A DNA stretch of 64,000 nt from Pseudomonas sp. dw_358. Lineage in GTDB: Bacteria; Pseudomonadota; Gammaproteobacteria; Pseudomonadales; Pseudomonadaceae. Made by a program: the position numbers and the translations under genes. Each line of letters opens with the position of its first letter. Position 1 is the first letter of the stretch. Location: NCBI RefSeq assembly GCF_018449655.1, contig NZ_JAAVUX010000018.1, forward strand, positions 51,794-115,793, given 5' to 3'. Positions 43,640 through 51,869 of the stretch are shown one piece after another. A model generated the notes under the pieces. It was not told the origin of the DNA, made no database searches, and saw nothing but the letters and a program-made list of their open reading frames with translations.

Positions 43640-44649
43640 ACCTGCCCACATCCCTGAACCTGACCCACAGCAAGCCGGTGGCCGCGCCCTTGCCCACGGC
43701 CGCCAAGGCCCCCGCCGGCCATCGCGCGCGTCTGTTGCGCAGTGCTCTGCCGGCGCTGTCGTTGGTGGTGCTCCTGGGCAGCATTTTCATCATGCAGCCG
43801 CGGGCCATGAGCTACATGGGCATGAACCTGATGCTCAACCTGGCGGTGCCGATTGCCCTCGCCACCATCGCCCAGATGCTGATTATCACGGTCAACGACC
43901 TGGACCTGTCGTTGGGCAGCTTCATCAGCTTCGTCGCTTGCGTGGCCGCCACCCTGCTCGACACCCACCCGCTGCTGGGCGTGCTCGCGCTGGTGGGCTG
44001 CGTGTTGGTGTATGCGCTGCTGGGGGCATTGATCCATGCGCGCAACCTGCCCTCTATCGTCGTGACGTTGGGCATGTCGTTCATCTGGACCGGGGCCGCC
44101 GTGCTCTTGCTGCCGGCACCGGGCGGTACCGCGCCGGCCTGGTTGCAGACCTTGGTGCGAATCAAGACGCCTTGGTTGCCCTTCGCCGTGGTGGTCTGCG
44201 TAGTGCTGGCGCTGGCGGTGCACGCCTTTCTCATGCGCTCGACCCTGGGCGTGGTGCTGCGCGGCGCGGGCGGCAATCCGCTGGCGATTGCCAAGGCCGG
44301 CTGGTCGCTGCTGCGCATCAAGGTCACCCTGTACGCCATGGCCGGCGGTTTCGGCGTGCTGTCTGGGCTGTTTCTGGTGGGCCTGACCACCTCCGCCGAC
44401 GCCAATGTCGCCTTGCGCTATACCTTGCTTTCGATTGCCGGGGTGATCCTGGGCGGTGGTGAATTCGTCGGCGGCCGGGTATCGCCCATCGGCGCCGTAC
44501 TTGGCGCTCTGACGTTGGTGCTGGCCGGCTCGCTGTTGTCCTTCATCCGCATTTCGCCGGACTGGCAGATCGGTGCCCAGGGCGCCATCTTGATTCTGGT
44601 GTTGGCCCTGCGAGCCTTCGTCAACCGCCTGGAGGTGCGTCAGCCATGA
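43636..44649 (+). CDS. Sugar ABC transporter permease 1 (RbsC-type)
   Basis: This 337-residue inner-membrane permease has about eight to ten helices and the BPD_transp_2 family motif region (VNDLDLSLGSFISFVACVAA; GGNPLAIAKAGW; GVILGGGEFVGGRVSPIGAV). The ATG overlaps the ATPase stop (ATGA) and its stop overlaps the next ATG, so it is translated with both neighbours. Two different permeases in the operon imply a heterodimeric channel. Confidence 0.9.
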   Translation: MNLPTSLNLTHSKPVAAPLPTAAKAPAGHRARLLRSALPALSLVVLLGSIFIMQPRAMSYMGMNLMLNLAVPIALATIAQMLIITVNDLDLSLGSFISFVACVAATLLDTHPLLGVLALVGCVLVYALLGALIHARNLPSIVVTLGMSFIWTGAAVLLLPAPGGTAPAWLQTLVRIKTPWLPFAVVVCVVLALAVHAFLMRSTLGVVLRGAGGNPLAIAKAGWSLLRIKVTLYAMAGGFGVLSGLFLVGLTTSADANVALRYTLLSIAGVILGGGEFVGGRVSPIGAVLGALTLVLAGSLLSFIRISPDWQIGAQGAILILVLALRAFVNRLEVRQP

Positions 44650-45599
44650 ACCTAAGTCTGCACAGTGTAAAAAGCAAACCCTGGTTGTGGTCCTACGTGG
44701 CCGCCGGGCTGATCTTCATCGCCAGCCTGGTGGCCAGCCAGGGCGTGGGTGCCGGCTCTTTACTGACCGCAGCGCTGGCGTTCTCGGCGTTCTTCGTCAT
44801 CGTCGGCATCGGCCAACTGTTCGTGATCAGCACGGGACCTGGCAACATCGACCTGTCGATCCCGGCCAACGTCGCCCTCACCGGCGCCATCGCCATGAAG
44901 CTGATGGACAGCCAGAACGGCCTGATCTGGCTCGGCGTGCTGGGGGTGCTCGGCGCCGGGGTGCTCATCGGCTGCCTGAATTATGCCTTGATCCGCCTGC
45001 TGCGCATTCCGCCGATCATCGCCACGCTGTCGGCCAGTTTCCTGCTGCAGTCGATGGCCATCGCCTACGGCCGCAGCGTGCGCATCCAGCCGCCGGAGGA
45101 TTTCTACGCCTTCGCCACCGGCCGGGTGCTGGGTATTCCCTACGTGGCGCTGGCGGTCATGTTGCTGGCGCTGCTGATGGGCTACGTGCTGAGCCGTACC
45201 CTGTACGGGCGTTGGACTTTGGCCGTGGGCCAGAACCCACGCGCCGCCGAACTGGCCGGGGTGCGGGTGGGCCGGGTGCGCTTTGCCACCTACGTGCTCA
45301 GCGCCGTGTTCGCCAGCGTCTGCGGCCTGCTACTGGCGGGGTTCTCCGGCGGCGCGTCGTTGAGCATGGGGGACGAATACCTGCTCGCTTCCATCGCCGT
45401 GGTGGTGATCGGCGGCACTTCAGTGGCCGGTGGTTTTTCCAATATTCCGGGCCTGTGGGGCGCGGCGCTGTTTCTCTATCTGCTGGTGAGCATGCTCAAC
45501 AGTTTTGGTGCCAGTGCCGGGGTGCGCCTGATTCTCACCGGGGTCATCATCATCGCCGTGATCACCGCCATGAGTGGCCGCAAGGGAGCCCGCCCATGA
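44646..45599 (+). CDS. Sugar ABC transporter permease 2 (RbsC-type)
   Basis: This 317-residue permease has the same family signatures (FVISTGPGNIDLSIPANVAL; GQNPRAAELAGVRVGRVRFA; VVVIGGTSVAGGFSNIPGLW). It differs enough from permease 1 to be its heterodimer partner. Its ATG overlaps permease 1 and its stop overlaps the lactonase ATG. Confidence 0.9.
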   Translation: MNLSLHSVKSKPWLWSYVAAGLIFIASLVASQGVGAGSLLTAALAFSAFFVIVGIGQLFVISTGPGNIDLSIPANVALTGAIAMKLMDSQNGLIWLGVLGVLGAGVLIGCLNYALIRLLRIPPIIATLSASFLLQSMAIAYGRSVRIQPPEDFYAFATGRVLGIPYVALAVMLLALLMGYVLSRTLYGRWTLAVGQNPRAAELAGVRVGRVRFATYVLSAVFASVCGLLLAGFSGGASLSMGDEYLLASIAVVVIGGTSVAGGFSNIPGLWGAALFLYLLVSMLNSFGASAGVRLILTGVIIIAVITAMSGRKGARP

Positions 45600-46537
45600 A
45601 TGGCTTTTTGCATCGAGAGCCGCTGGTATCCGACGACTTCTACGAATTCATCGACCCGCGCTTTCACAGCCTGGTGCTGCCCAACACCCAACTCGAGCGC
45701 CTGTACAGCGGCTGCCGCTGGGCCGAGGGGCCGGTGTGGTTCAACGACGGCGGTTACCTGCTGTGGAGCGACATCCCCAACCAGCGCATCCTGCGCTGGA
45801 CCCCGGACGGCGGCGTGACCACCTTTCGCAGCCAGTCGAACTTCGCCAATGGCAACACCCGCGACCTGCAAGGCCGGCTGATCACCTGCGAACACGGCAC
45901 CCGCCGCGTCACCCGCACCGAGCCGGACGGCAGCCTTACTGTGCTGGCCGACCAGTTCAACGGCCGCCGCCTCAACTCGCCCAACGACGTGGTGGTGCAC
46001 CGCGACGGCGGCGTGTGGTTCACCGACCCGACCTACGGCATTCTCAGTGACTACGAAGGCTTCAAGGCGACACCGGAGCAGGAGACACGCAACGTCTACC
46101 GGGTCGACCCGCTGACCCGCGAACTGGCCTGCATGGCTGCCGACTTCGTCCAACCCAATGGCCTGGCCTTCTCCCCCGATGGCCGCACCCTGTACATCGC
46201 CGACTCGGCCCGCAGCCACCGGCCCGACGGGCCTCACCATATCCGCGCCATGGAAGTGGTGGACCACTGCCGGCTCGGCGCCTCGCGGGTGTTTGCCGAG
46301 ATCGAGCCAGGGATTCCCGATGGTTTGCGGGTGGACGAGATGGGCAATGTGTGGACCAGCGCCGGGGACGGGATTCAGGTGTTTTCGCCGGAGGGGATTT
46401 TGCTGGGCAAGATTCGCTTGCCGGAGAAGGTGGCGAATCTGACCTTTGGCGGGCCTCGCAGGAATCAGTTGTTTATTACGGCCAATACTTCGTTGTATTT
46501 GATTCATGTGGCGGTGGGAGGAATTCAGCGGCCTTGA
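45596..46537 (+). CDS. SMP-30/gluconolactonase family lactonase
   Basis: This 313-residue six-bladed beta-propeller has SMP-30 hallmarks: CRWAEGPVWF with the metal-ligand Glu, NFANGNTRDLQGRLITCEHG, LNSPNDVVVHRDGGVWFTDP with the Asn/Asp ligands, and VQPNGLAFSPDGRTLYIADS. Such enzymes open sugar-acid lactones. The ATG overlaps the permease stop, so it belongs to the transporter operon and probably acts on the imported compound. No dehydrogenase that would make the lactone is present in the operon. Confidence 0.9.
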   Translation: MNGFLHREPLVSDDFYEFIDPRFHSLVLPNTQLERLYSGCRWAEGPVWFNDGGYLLWSDIPNQRILRWTPDGGVTTFRSQSNFANGNTRDLQGRLITCEHGTRRVTRTEPDGSLTVLADQFNGRRLNSPNDVVVHRDGGVWFTDPTYGILSDYEGFKATPEQETRNVYRVDPLTRELACMAADFVQPNGLAFSPDGRTLYIADSARSHRPDGPHHIRAMEVVDHCRLGASRVFAEIEPGIPDGLRVDEMGNVWTSAGDGIQVFSPEGILLGKIRLPEKVANLTFGGPRRNQLFITANTSLYLIHVAVGGIQRP

Positions 46538-46780
46538 ACAGGGGGATCGGGGAGATTTCAGTCGCCACTCCGAGATCGTCATGGCGACCCGAATCCCAGT
46601 GAGCCAATTCATTTTACGCGGCGGTGTGCAGTCACCGTTTCATCCTTACCGCGACTCCCATCTGGAAGGGCCGGAGTGCGGGCCCAGCCAAAAGGAAACA
46701 AAAGGCCTCCGCGCCCGTATTGGCCCTGCGCTACGCTCCAGGTTCCCTCACTCCACAGCGCCCCGGGGCGCGTGGGGGTG

Positions 46781-46839
46781 CTGTTGTTGTTGCTGCTGCT
46801 CTGGCTGTTGCTTTGGCTGTTGCTTTGGCTCTGGCTTTT
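46781..46839 (+). repeat. CTGTTG/CTTTGG/CTCTGG tandem tract, copy 1
   Basis: A degenerate hexanucleotide array of CTGTTG, CTGCTG, CTTTGG and CTCTGG units runs into the conserved tail GATCTGCTTGTGATCTTGAC and GGTCCGCGCCCTCAG. Copy 2 at 47491-47543 has the same tail but a different unit order and number. Frames through it read as Trp/Leu runs on one strand and Gln/Ser/Lys runs on the other, and are not protein-like. Confidence 0.75.
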
Positions 46840-47490
46840 GATCTGCTTGTGATCTTGACGGTCCGCGCCCTCAGCAGGCCGACTGGAGCAGCGCGGGAGT
46901 GGGGGGAGCGAGGCAGGAAGCCGAGCTAGCGCTGTAGGCCATGGATGGCCGTACAGCGCGACCCCCACGGAGCGATGCGCAAGGAGGGAACCCGTAGCGC
47001 AGCGTAGGGCCAATGCGGGTGCGGAGGCCTTTTGCTTCCTTTTGGCTGGGCCGGCACTCCGGCCTTTCCAAAAGGGAGTCGCTGTAAAAGCGAAAGGGGC
47101 CTTCGGTCACTCTGGAGATGCCGGATAAGCCAGCCGCATTTCAGTAGCAACTCTGAGATCGTCATGGCGACCCGAATTCAAGTGAGCGAATCCGTTTTAC
47201 GCAGTGGTGCAGACTCACCTTTTCGCCCTTACGGCGACTCCCTTTTGGAAAGGCCCAAAAGGAAGCAAAAGGCCTCCGCGCCCGCATTGGCCCTGCGCTT
47301 CGCTCCGGGTTCCCTCACTCCACAGCGCTCCGTGGGGTCGCGCCGTACGGCCATCCATGGCCTACGGCGCTAGCTCGGCTTCCTGCCTCGCTCCCCCACT
47401 CCCGCGCTGTTCCGTTCGGCCTGCTGAGGGCGCGGACAATCAAGATCAAAAGCCAGATCAACAGCGGATCGTGGCTGAGGTCGCGGCAAC

Positions 47491-47543
47491 GCTGTTGCTC
47501 TGGCTCTGGCTCTGGCTCTGGCTGTTGCTTTGGCTCTGGCTTT
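47491..47543 (+). repeat. CTGTTG/CTCTGG tandem tract, copy 2
   Basis: This copy has a pure run of CTCTGG units followed by CTGTTG-CTTTGG-CTCTGG-CTTTTG, then the same tail as copy 1. Unit number differs between copies, as expected of a tract that expands and contracts. Confidence 0.75.
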
Positions 47544-47628
47544 TGATCTGCTTGTGATCTTGATGGTCCGCGCCCTCAGCAAGCCGCCTGGAGCAGCGCG
47601 GGAGTGGGAGAGCGATGCAGAAAGCACC

Positions 47629-48405
47629 TCAATCCCCCAACCCCAACAACCCCAGAATCTCTCCCCGCAAGCCCACCAGATATGGATCATCGCGCCGCCG
47701 CGGATAGCCACGCTCCACCACAATCTGCGCCTTGATCCGGGCCGGTCGTTCGCTGAAAACAATAATCCGGTTGGCCAGCAACAAGGCCTCCTCCACATCA
47801 TGGGTCACCAACAAGGCCGTGTAACCCTGGCGCTGCCACAACTCGGTCAGTTCCTTCTGCATGGCGATGCGGGTCAGGGAGTCCAACTTGCCCAGCGGTT
47901 CATCGAGAATCAGCAGGCGTGGCTCGTTGACCAGCGCCCGCGCCAGCGCTACCCGTTGCGCCATGCCGCCCGAGAGCTGGCGCGGCCAGGCGCGGGCGAA
48001 TTCGCTGAGGTGGACCTTGGCCAGCGCCGCATCCACCTTGGGCCGCTGGGTCTTGAGCAGCCCCTGGGCTTGCAGGCCGAGCGCGACGTTGTCCCACACG
48101 CGGCGCCAGGGGTACAGCGTCGGGTCCTGGAACACCACCACGCGGCTGGGGTCCGGCCCGGTGATCGGCGCGCCGTCGCCGTGCAAGGCGCCATGATCGG
48201 CAGGCTCCAGCCCGGCCACCAGCCGCAGCAGGGTCGACTTGCCGCAGCCGGAGGGTCCGAGCAAGGCGACGAACTCGCCGGGGGCGACGTCGAGGCTGAC
48301 GTTGTCCAGTACCGGCAACGGTGTGTCGTCCAGATGAAACGCATGGCTCAACCCCTCGATGCTCAGGGCCAGGCCGGCTAGCTCGGTTTTCTTCAGCGCT
48401 ACCAC
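47629..48405 (-). CDS. Nitrate/sulfonate/taurine-type ABC transporter ATPase (SsuB/TauB-like)
   Basis: This 258-residue ATPase has Walker A GPSGCGKST, Q-loop VVFQDPTLYPWRRV, signature QLSGGMAQRVALARALV and Walker B LLILDEPLGKLD. The pattern is that of the SsuB/TauB/NrtD group. The start is a GTG at 48405 that overlaps the permease stop by 7 bases. It is the last gene of a reverse-strand operon (binding protein, permease, ATPase) and ends beside the repeat block. Confidence 0.9.
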   Translation of the reverse strand: MVALKKTELAGLALSIEGLSHAFHLDDTPLPVLDNVSLDVAPGEFVALLGPSGCGKSTLLRLVAGLEPADHGALHGDGAPITGPDPSRVVVFQDPTLYPWRRVWDNVALGLQAQGLLKTQRPKVDAALAKVHLSEFARAWPRQLSGGMAQRVALARALVNEPRLLILDEPLGKLDSLTRIAMQKELTELWQRQGYTALLVTHDVEEALLLANRIIVFSERPARIKAQIVVERGYPRRRDDPYLVGLRGEILGLLGLGD

Positions 48406-49397
48406 TTCACCGCTCCTTTCTGCCAGGCCAAGAGCCGGTCACGTATTTTGAACAGCGCCGAGATCAGCCCTGAACAAGCCAAGGCCATGAGCAGCAACGC
48501 GGCATACATATTCGAATAGGCGGCCCAGCCCTGGGCCCATTGCAGGTACCAGCCGATGCCTGATTTGACCCCCATCATTTCCGCCACCACCAAGGTCGAG
48601 AACGACGCCCCCAGGCCCATGAACAGGCCGACGAAGACATGGGGCAATGCGGCGGGAATCGCCACCCGGAAAATCAGAAAGCCCTGCTTGGCACCCAAGG
48701 TGCGGGCCACGTCATAGTAGGCTTTGTCGACCCCGGCCACCCCCGACCAGGTCAGCACCGTGACCGGGAACCAGGTCGCCAGGGCAATCAGAAAGACGCT
48801 GGCACTCCAACTGCTGGGAAACAGGAAGAAGCACAGCGGCAGCAAGGCCGTGGACGGCACAGGCCCCAGGATGCGCAGCACTGGGTGCAACCAGTAACCG
48901 ATGGCGCTGGACCAGCCAATGGACACGCCAGCGATAAACCCGCACACCGCGCCCAGGGCCACGCCACTGCCCAGCAACAACGCCGAGTGCCAGAGACTGT
49001 CCAGCAGCCGCGGCCAGTCGTGCACGTACACCGCAATCAACGCCTGGGGCGGCGCAAAGAACGGCACCGGCAACAGGCCCAGCTTGGCGGTCAGCAGCTC
49101 CCAGAGGCTGAGCAACACCGCCAGCGCCAGCAGCCACGGCGACAGATACCGCAAGCGTCGCAGCAAGCGTGGCGAACGCGGCGCCAGCAGGGCCAGAGCA
49201 CCGATGACCAGCGCCAGCGCCAGCTCGGCATTGGCCAGGCCCTCGGTCAGCGGCCAGTGCCGGGCGGCGTCGGGATAGAAGCGGGTCAGCAGCGCCGCGG
49301 CCAGCCAGGCGATCACGGCCACGGCCGGCTTGAACCCGACGCGTGCGGTGGTGGCCGGTGTAATCGGCCAGGCCTTGCTCGATTCAACTGAAGACAT
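48399..49397 (-). CDS. Nitrate/sulfonate/taurine-type ABC transporter permease (SsuC/TauC-like)
   Basis: This 332-residue permease has an extra N-terminal pair of hydrophobic segments (about residues 26-75) before the usual six-helix domain. The ATPase-docking loop is DVARTLGAKQGFLIFRVAIP, followed by the family's AALPHVFVGLFMGLGASFSTLVVAE. The ATG overlaps the end of the binding-protein gene by 14 bases. It forms the membrane channel for sulfonate-like substrates with the ATPase downstream. Confidence 0.9.
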   Translation of the reverse strand: MSSVESSKAWPITPATTARVGFKPAVAVIAWLAAALLTRFYPDAARHWPLTEGLANAELALALVIGALALLAPRSPRLLRRLRYLSPWLLALAVLLSLWELLTAKLGLLPVPFFAPPQALIAVYVHDWPRLLDSLWHSALLLGSGVALGAVCGFIAGVSIGWSSAIGYWLHPVLRILGPVPSTALLPLCFFLFPSSWSASVFLIALATWFPVTVLTWSGVAGVDKAYYDVARTLGAKQGFLIFRVAIPAALPHVFVGLFMGLGASFSTLVVAEMMGVKSGIGWYLQWAQGWAAYSNMYAALLLMALACSGLISALFKIRDRLLAWQKGAVKW

Positions 49398-50478
49398 CGG
49401 CGGTAATCTCCCTGGAAAACTGCAGCGGGTCAGTGCTGGCGTCGAACACCTCGACGGTTTTCAGGTCGCTGACGTAGGTGACAATCTCTTGGGTCAGCGC
49501 CTCGCCCACCGCATGGTGGCCATGGGTGTGGGAATGCAGGATGGCCTCCACTTCGGCGGCGTTGGTGTTCAGGGCAAACTGCTGGAAACCTCTGGCCACC
49601 TGATCCGGGTGATGGGCAGCGTAGTCGTGGGCTTCGAGGATGGCCTGGGTCAGCGCGGCCACGGCCTTGGGGTTGTCGCGCACCAGCTTGCCCGTGGCGC
49701 CCACCACGCAGCAGGACAGGTGTGCATATTCGTCCGCCAGGTTGCTGGACAGCTCGCGCGCCTGGCCAGCGTTGATCAGCCGATACATGAACGGGTCGGC
49801 GCCACTGATGGCTTGCACCTCGCCCTTGTCCAGCGCGGTGCTCAACAGGTCGGCCGGGTACAGTTTCCATTCCACTTCGCGCACCGGGTCGACGCCGTGC
49901 TTCTTGAGCAGGATGGAGAAGAAGTTGCGGTCGGGGGCGGCCATGTCGGTGACGCCGATGGTCTTGCCCTTGAGGTCTTCCAGCGTGCTGATCGAACTGT
50001 TGCTGGCCGCCAGCAGGCGCATGCAGCCGCCGTGGGTGCCGGCGGTGAGCTTGACGTCGAAGCCCTGCTCCAGGGCCTTGAGCCAGCGCAGGGCCATGCC
50101 GATGCCGGCGTCGGCCTTGCCGGTGGCGATGGCTTCAAGCAGCACGTCGGTGGAGTTGCCGAAATTGACGAACTCCACATCCAGGTTGTGCTTGGTAAAG
50201 AAGCCCTGGCCCTGGGCGATGACCACCGGGGCCAGGCACACGGCGTTGAGGTTGATGGCCAGTTTCAGTTTGTACGGGGCGTCCAGCTTGATGAACTCAC
50301 CGGTGCCCTTGGGCTCGCCTTCCAGCGGGCTCATGCCGGGCATGCCAGCCATGCTGTCCGATGCCTCGGCGGCCCAGACATTGCGCGGCAGCGACAACAG
50401 CAGTGGGCTGGCCAGGGCGACCGCCCCCAAGCCCAGCAAGGTGCGACGGGATAAACTCTGTGTGACGGAACCGGCCAT
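49384..50478 (-). CDS. Tat-exported ABC substrate-binding protein (sulfonate/taurine/nitrate type)
   Basis: This 364-residue binding protein has a twin-arginine signal (SRRTLLGLGAVALASPLLLS), suggesting export of a folded protein. An unusual linker with MAGMPGMSP follows the cleavage region. The SsuA/TauA/NrtA-type fold comes next (INLNAVCLAPVVIAQGQGFF, VEFVNFGNSTDVLLEAIATG, LEDLKGKTIGVTDMAAPDRN). It is the first gene of the operon and is divergent from the SsuD-like monooxygenase. The ligand is unknown. Confidence 0.88.
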   Translation of the reverse strand: MAGSVTQSLSRRTLLGLGAVALASPLLLSLPRNVWAAEASDSMAGMPGMSPLEGEPKGTGEFIKLDAPYKLKLAINLNAVCLAPVVIAQGQGFFTKHNLDVEFVNFGNSTDVLLEAIATGKADAGIGMALRWLKALEQGFDVKLTAGTHGGCMRLLAASNSSISTLEDLKGKTIGVTDMAAPDRNFFSILLKKHGVDPVREVEWKLYPADLLSTALDKGEVQAISGADPFMYRLINAGQARELSSNLADEYAHLSCCVVGATGKLVRDNPKAVAALTQAILEAHDYAAHHPDQVARGFQQFALNTNAAEVEAILHSHTHGHHAVGEALTQEIVTYVSDLKTVEVFDASTDPLQFSREITADVFS

Positions 50479-50506
50479 CGGTACTCTTCCTGGGTAGTCA
50501 GCGTAT

Positions 50507-50547
50507 GGTTATAAGTGTTTTTTTGATTTAGACAGATGCTTATAACC
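50507..50547. promoter_or_regulatory. Inverted repeat GGTTATAAG-N23-CTTATAACC
   Basis: Two perfect 9-base arms (50507-50515 and 50539-50547) flank 23 bases in an AT-rich divergent promoter region, 28 bases upstream of the binding-protein ATG. This is a strong candidate operator for a sulfur-response regulator such as CysB or a dedicated LysR protein; the identity of the regulator is inference. Confidence 0.55.
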
Positions 50548-50585
50548 TTACCGCTAGACCGTATATTCTCTAAATTCATTTTCGT

Positions 50586-50624
50586 CATATCCTAATATGC
50601 GAATCATTTAATAATTAGGTTATG
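50586..50624. promoter_or_regulatory. Inverted repeat CATATCCTAAT-N17-ATTAGGTTATG
   Basis: Two 11-base arms match at 10 of 11 positions (50586-50596 and 50614-50624). The repeat lies 110 bases before the SsuD-like gene, in the same AT-rich region but distinct from the GGTTATAAG repeat. It could be the operator for the rightward operon. Confidence 0.5.
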
Positions 50625-50734
50625 CAAAAATCGAATTTCACAGCCCCGTGACTGCGCTTTATGTTCGTCTCCCATGACGGCCGCGCCACTCGGGATGGCG
50701 GCCGGCCCACCCGTACGCCATAAGGACATCTGTC

Positions 50735-51805
50735 ATGAGCATCGAATTCATCGGTTACATCGCCGGCCATCACGCCTCGGAAATCCACCCCGCCCAAGGC
50801 CCGGTGCTGCAACCGGAGTACGTCGAGAAGGTCGCCAAGGCTCATGAGGAAGCCGGCTTCGACCGAGCGCTGGTAGCGTTTCACTCCAACAGCCCGGACA
50901 GCACGTTGATCGCCTCCCATGCCGCCAGCGTCACCAAGAAGCTGCAATTTCTCATCGCCCACCGTCCCGGCTTTGTCGCGCCGACCCTGGCCGCCCGTCA
51001 GTTCGCTACCCTCGACACCTTCAACGGCGGCCGCACGGCGGTGCACATCATCACCGGCGGCGACGACACGGAACTGCGCGGCGACGGCAGCTACCTGAAC
51101 AAGGAAGAACGCTACGCCCGCACCGACGAATACCTCACCGTGGTGCGCCAGGAGTGGACCAGCGACAAGCCGTTCGACTTCAAGGGCGCCTACTATCAGT
51201 TCGAAGGCGCCCAATCGCTGGTCAAACCGGCGAAGCCCATCCCGTTGTATTTCGGCGGTTCCTCCGCTGAAGCCATCGCCGTCGCCGGCAAACACGCCGA
51301 CGTCTACGCGCTGTGGGGCGAGACCTATGAACAAGTCAAAGAGGTGGTCACCCAGGTCCGCGCCGAAGCCGCCAAACACGGGCGTACTGTGCGTTTCAGC
51401 CTGTCGCTGCGGCCGATCCTGGCGCAAACCGAAGAAAAAGCCTGGGCCCGCGCCGAACGCATCCTGGCCAAGGCTACGGAGCTCGCCGAACAGCGCGGCT
51501 TTGTGCGTCGTGAACCGCCAAACGAAGGCTCGCGCCGGCTGTTGGCGGCGGCAGCCAAAGGTTCGCGCCTGGACAAGCGCCTGTGGACCGGCATCGCCGG
51601 CCTGCTGGGCGCCCAAGGCAACTCGACCTCGCTGGTGGGCACCCCCGAGCAAGTGGCCGATGCCCTGCTGGACTACTACGACCTGGGCATCACCACGTTC
51701 CTGATCCGCGGCTTCGACCCCTTGGAAGACGCCATCGACTATGGCCGCACGCTGATCCCGCTGACACGCCAGCTGGTGGCCCAGCGTCAGGCACAAGTGG
51801 CCTGA
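50735..51805 (+). CDS. SsuD-like FMNH2-dependent (LLM class) monooxygenase
   Basis: This 356-residue luciferase-like flavoenzyme aligns with alkanesulfonate monooxygenase SsuD over its length (VAPTLAARQFATLDTFNGGR, VHIITGGDDTELRGDG, NKEERYARTDEYL, PIPLYFGGSSAEAIAVAGKH). The segment holding the SsuD active-site Cys54 reads LVAFHSNSPDSTLIAS, with no Cys. This suggests a related but distinct substrate. It would need an FMN reductase such as SsuE, not present here; the reductase at 63384 is an alternative partner. Rightward gene of the divergent sulfur module. Confidence 0.9.
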   Translation: MSIEFIGYIAGHHASEIHPAQGPVLQPEYVEKVAKAHEEAGFDRALVAFHSNSPDSTLIASHAASVTKKLQFLIAHRPGFVAPTLAARQFATLDTFNGGRTAVHIITGGDDTELRGDGSYLNKEERYARTDEYLTVVRQEWTSDKPFDFKGAYYQFEGAQSLVKPAKPIPLYFGGSSAEAIAVAGKHADVYALWGETYEQVKEVVTQVRAEAAKHGRTVRFSLSLRPILAQTEEKAWARAERILAKATELAEQRGFVRREPPNEGSRRLLAAAAKGSRLDKRLWTGIAGLLGAQGNSTSLVGTPEQVADALLDYYDLGITTFLIRGFDPLEDAIDYGRTLIPLTRQLVAQRQAQVA

Positions 51806-51869
51806 TCACGCTCCGCGCTACGGGGGCGCTTGCTGCCCCCGCTTTCCCCCTGTTTTTGGACCTCAAACC

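Larger units (their letters stand above)
46538..47628. repeat. 1.1-kb composite repeat block, non-coding
   Basis: No convincing gene lies between the lactonase and the ABC ATPase. The block is built from repeated modules. GAGATCGTCATGGCGACCCG-AAT recurs directly at 46572-46594 and 47155-47177. A module of about 190 bases (GCGACTCCC...AAAAGG...GCCTCCGCGCCC...TTCCCTCACTCCACAGCG...CTCGCTCCCCC) is present inverted at 46895-47084, direct at 47233-47405, and truncated direct at 46651-46770. The CTGTTG/CTCTGG tract module is at 46777-46900 and 47490-47606, with an inverted fragment at 47419-47463. This resembles extragenic repeat deserts known from P. fluorescens genomes. Confidence 0.75.

Noticed and set aside
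46506..47801. Several frames of about 80-140 residues across the repeat block
   Set aside because: They arise from the same repeated DNA read on both strands (Trp/Leu runs or Gln/Ser/Lys runs) and have no ribosome binding site or domain.
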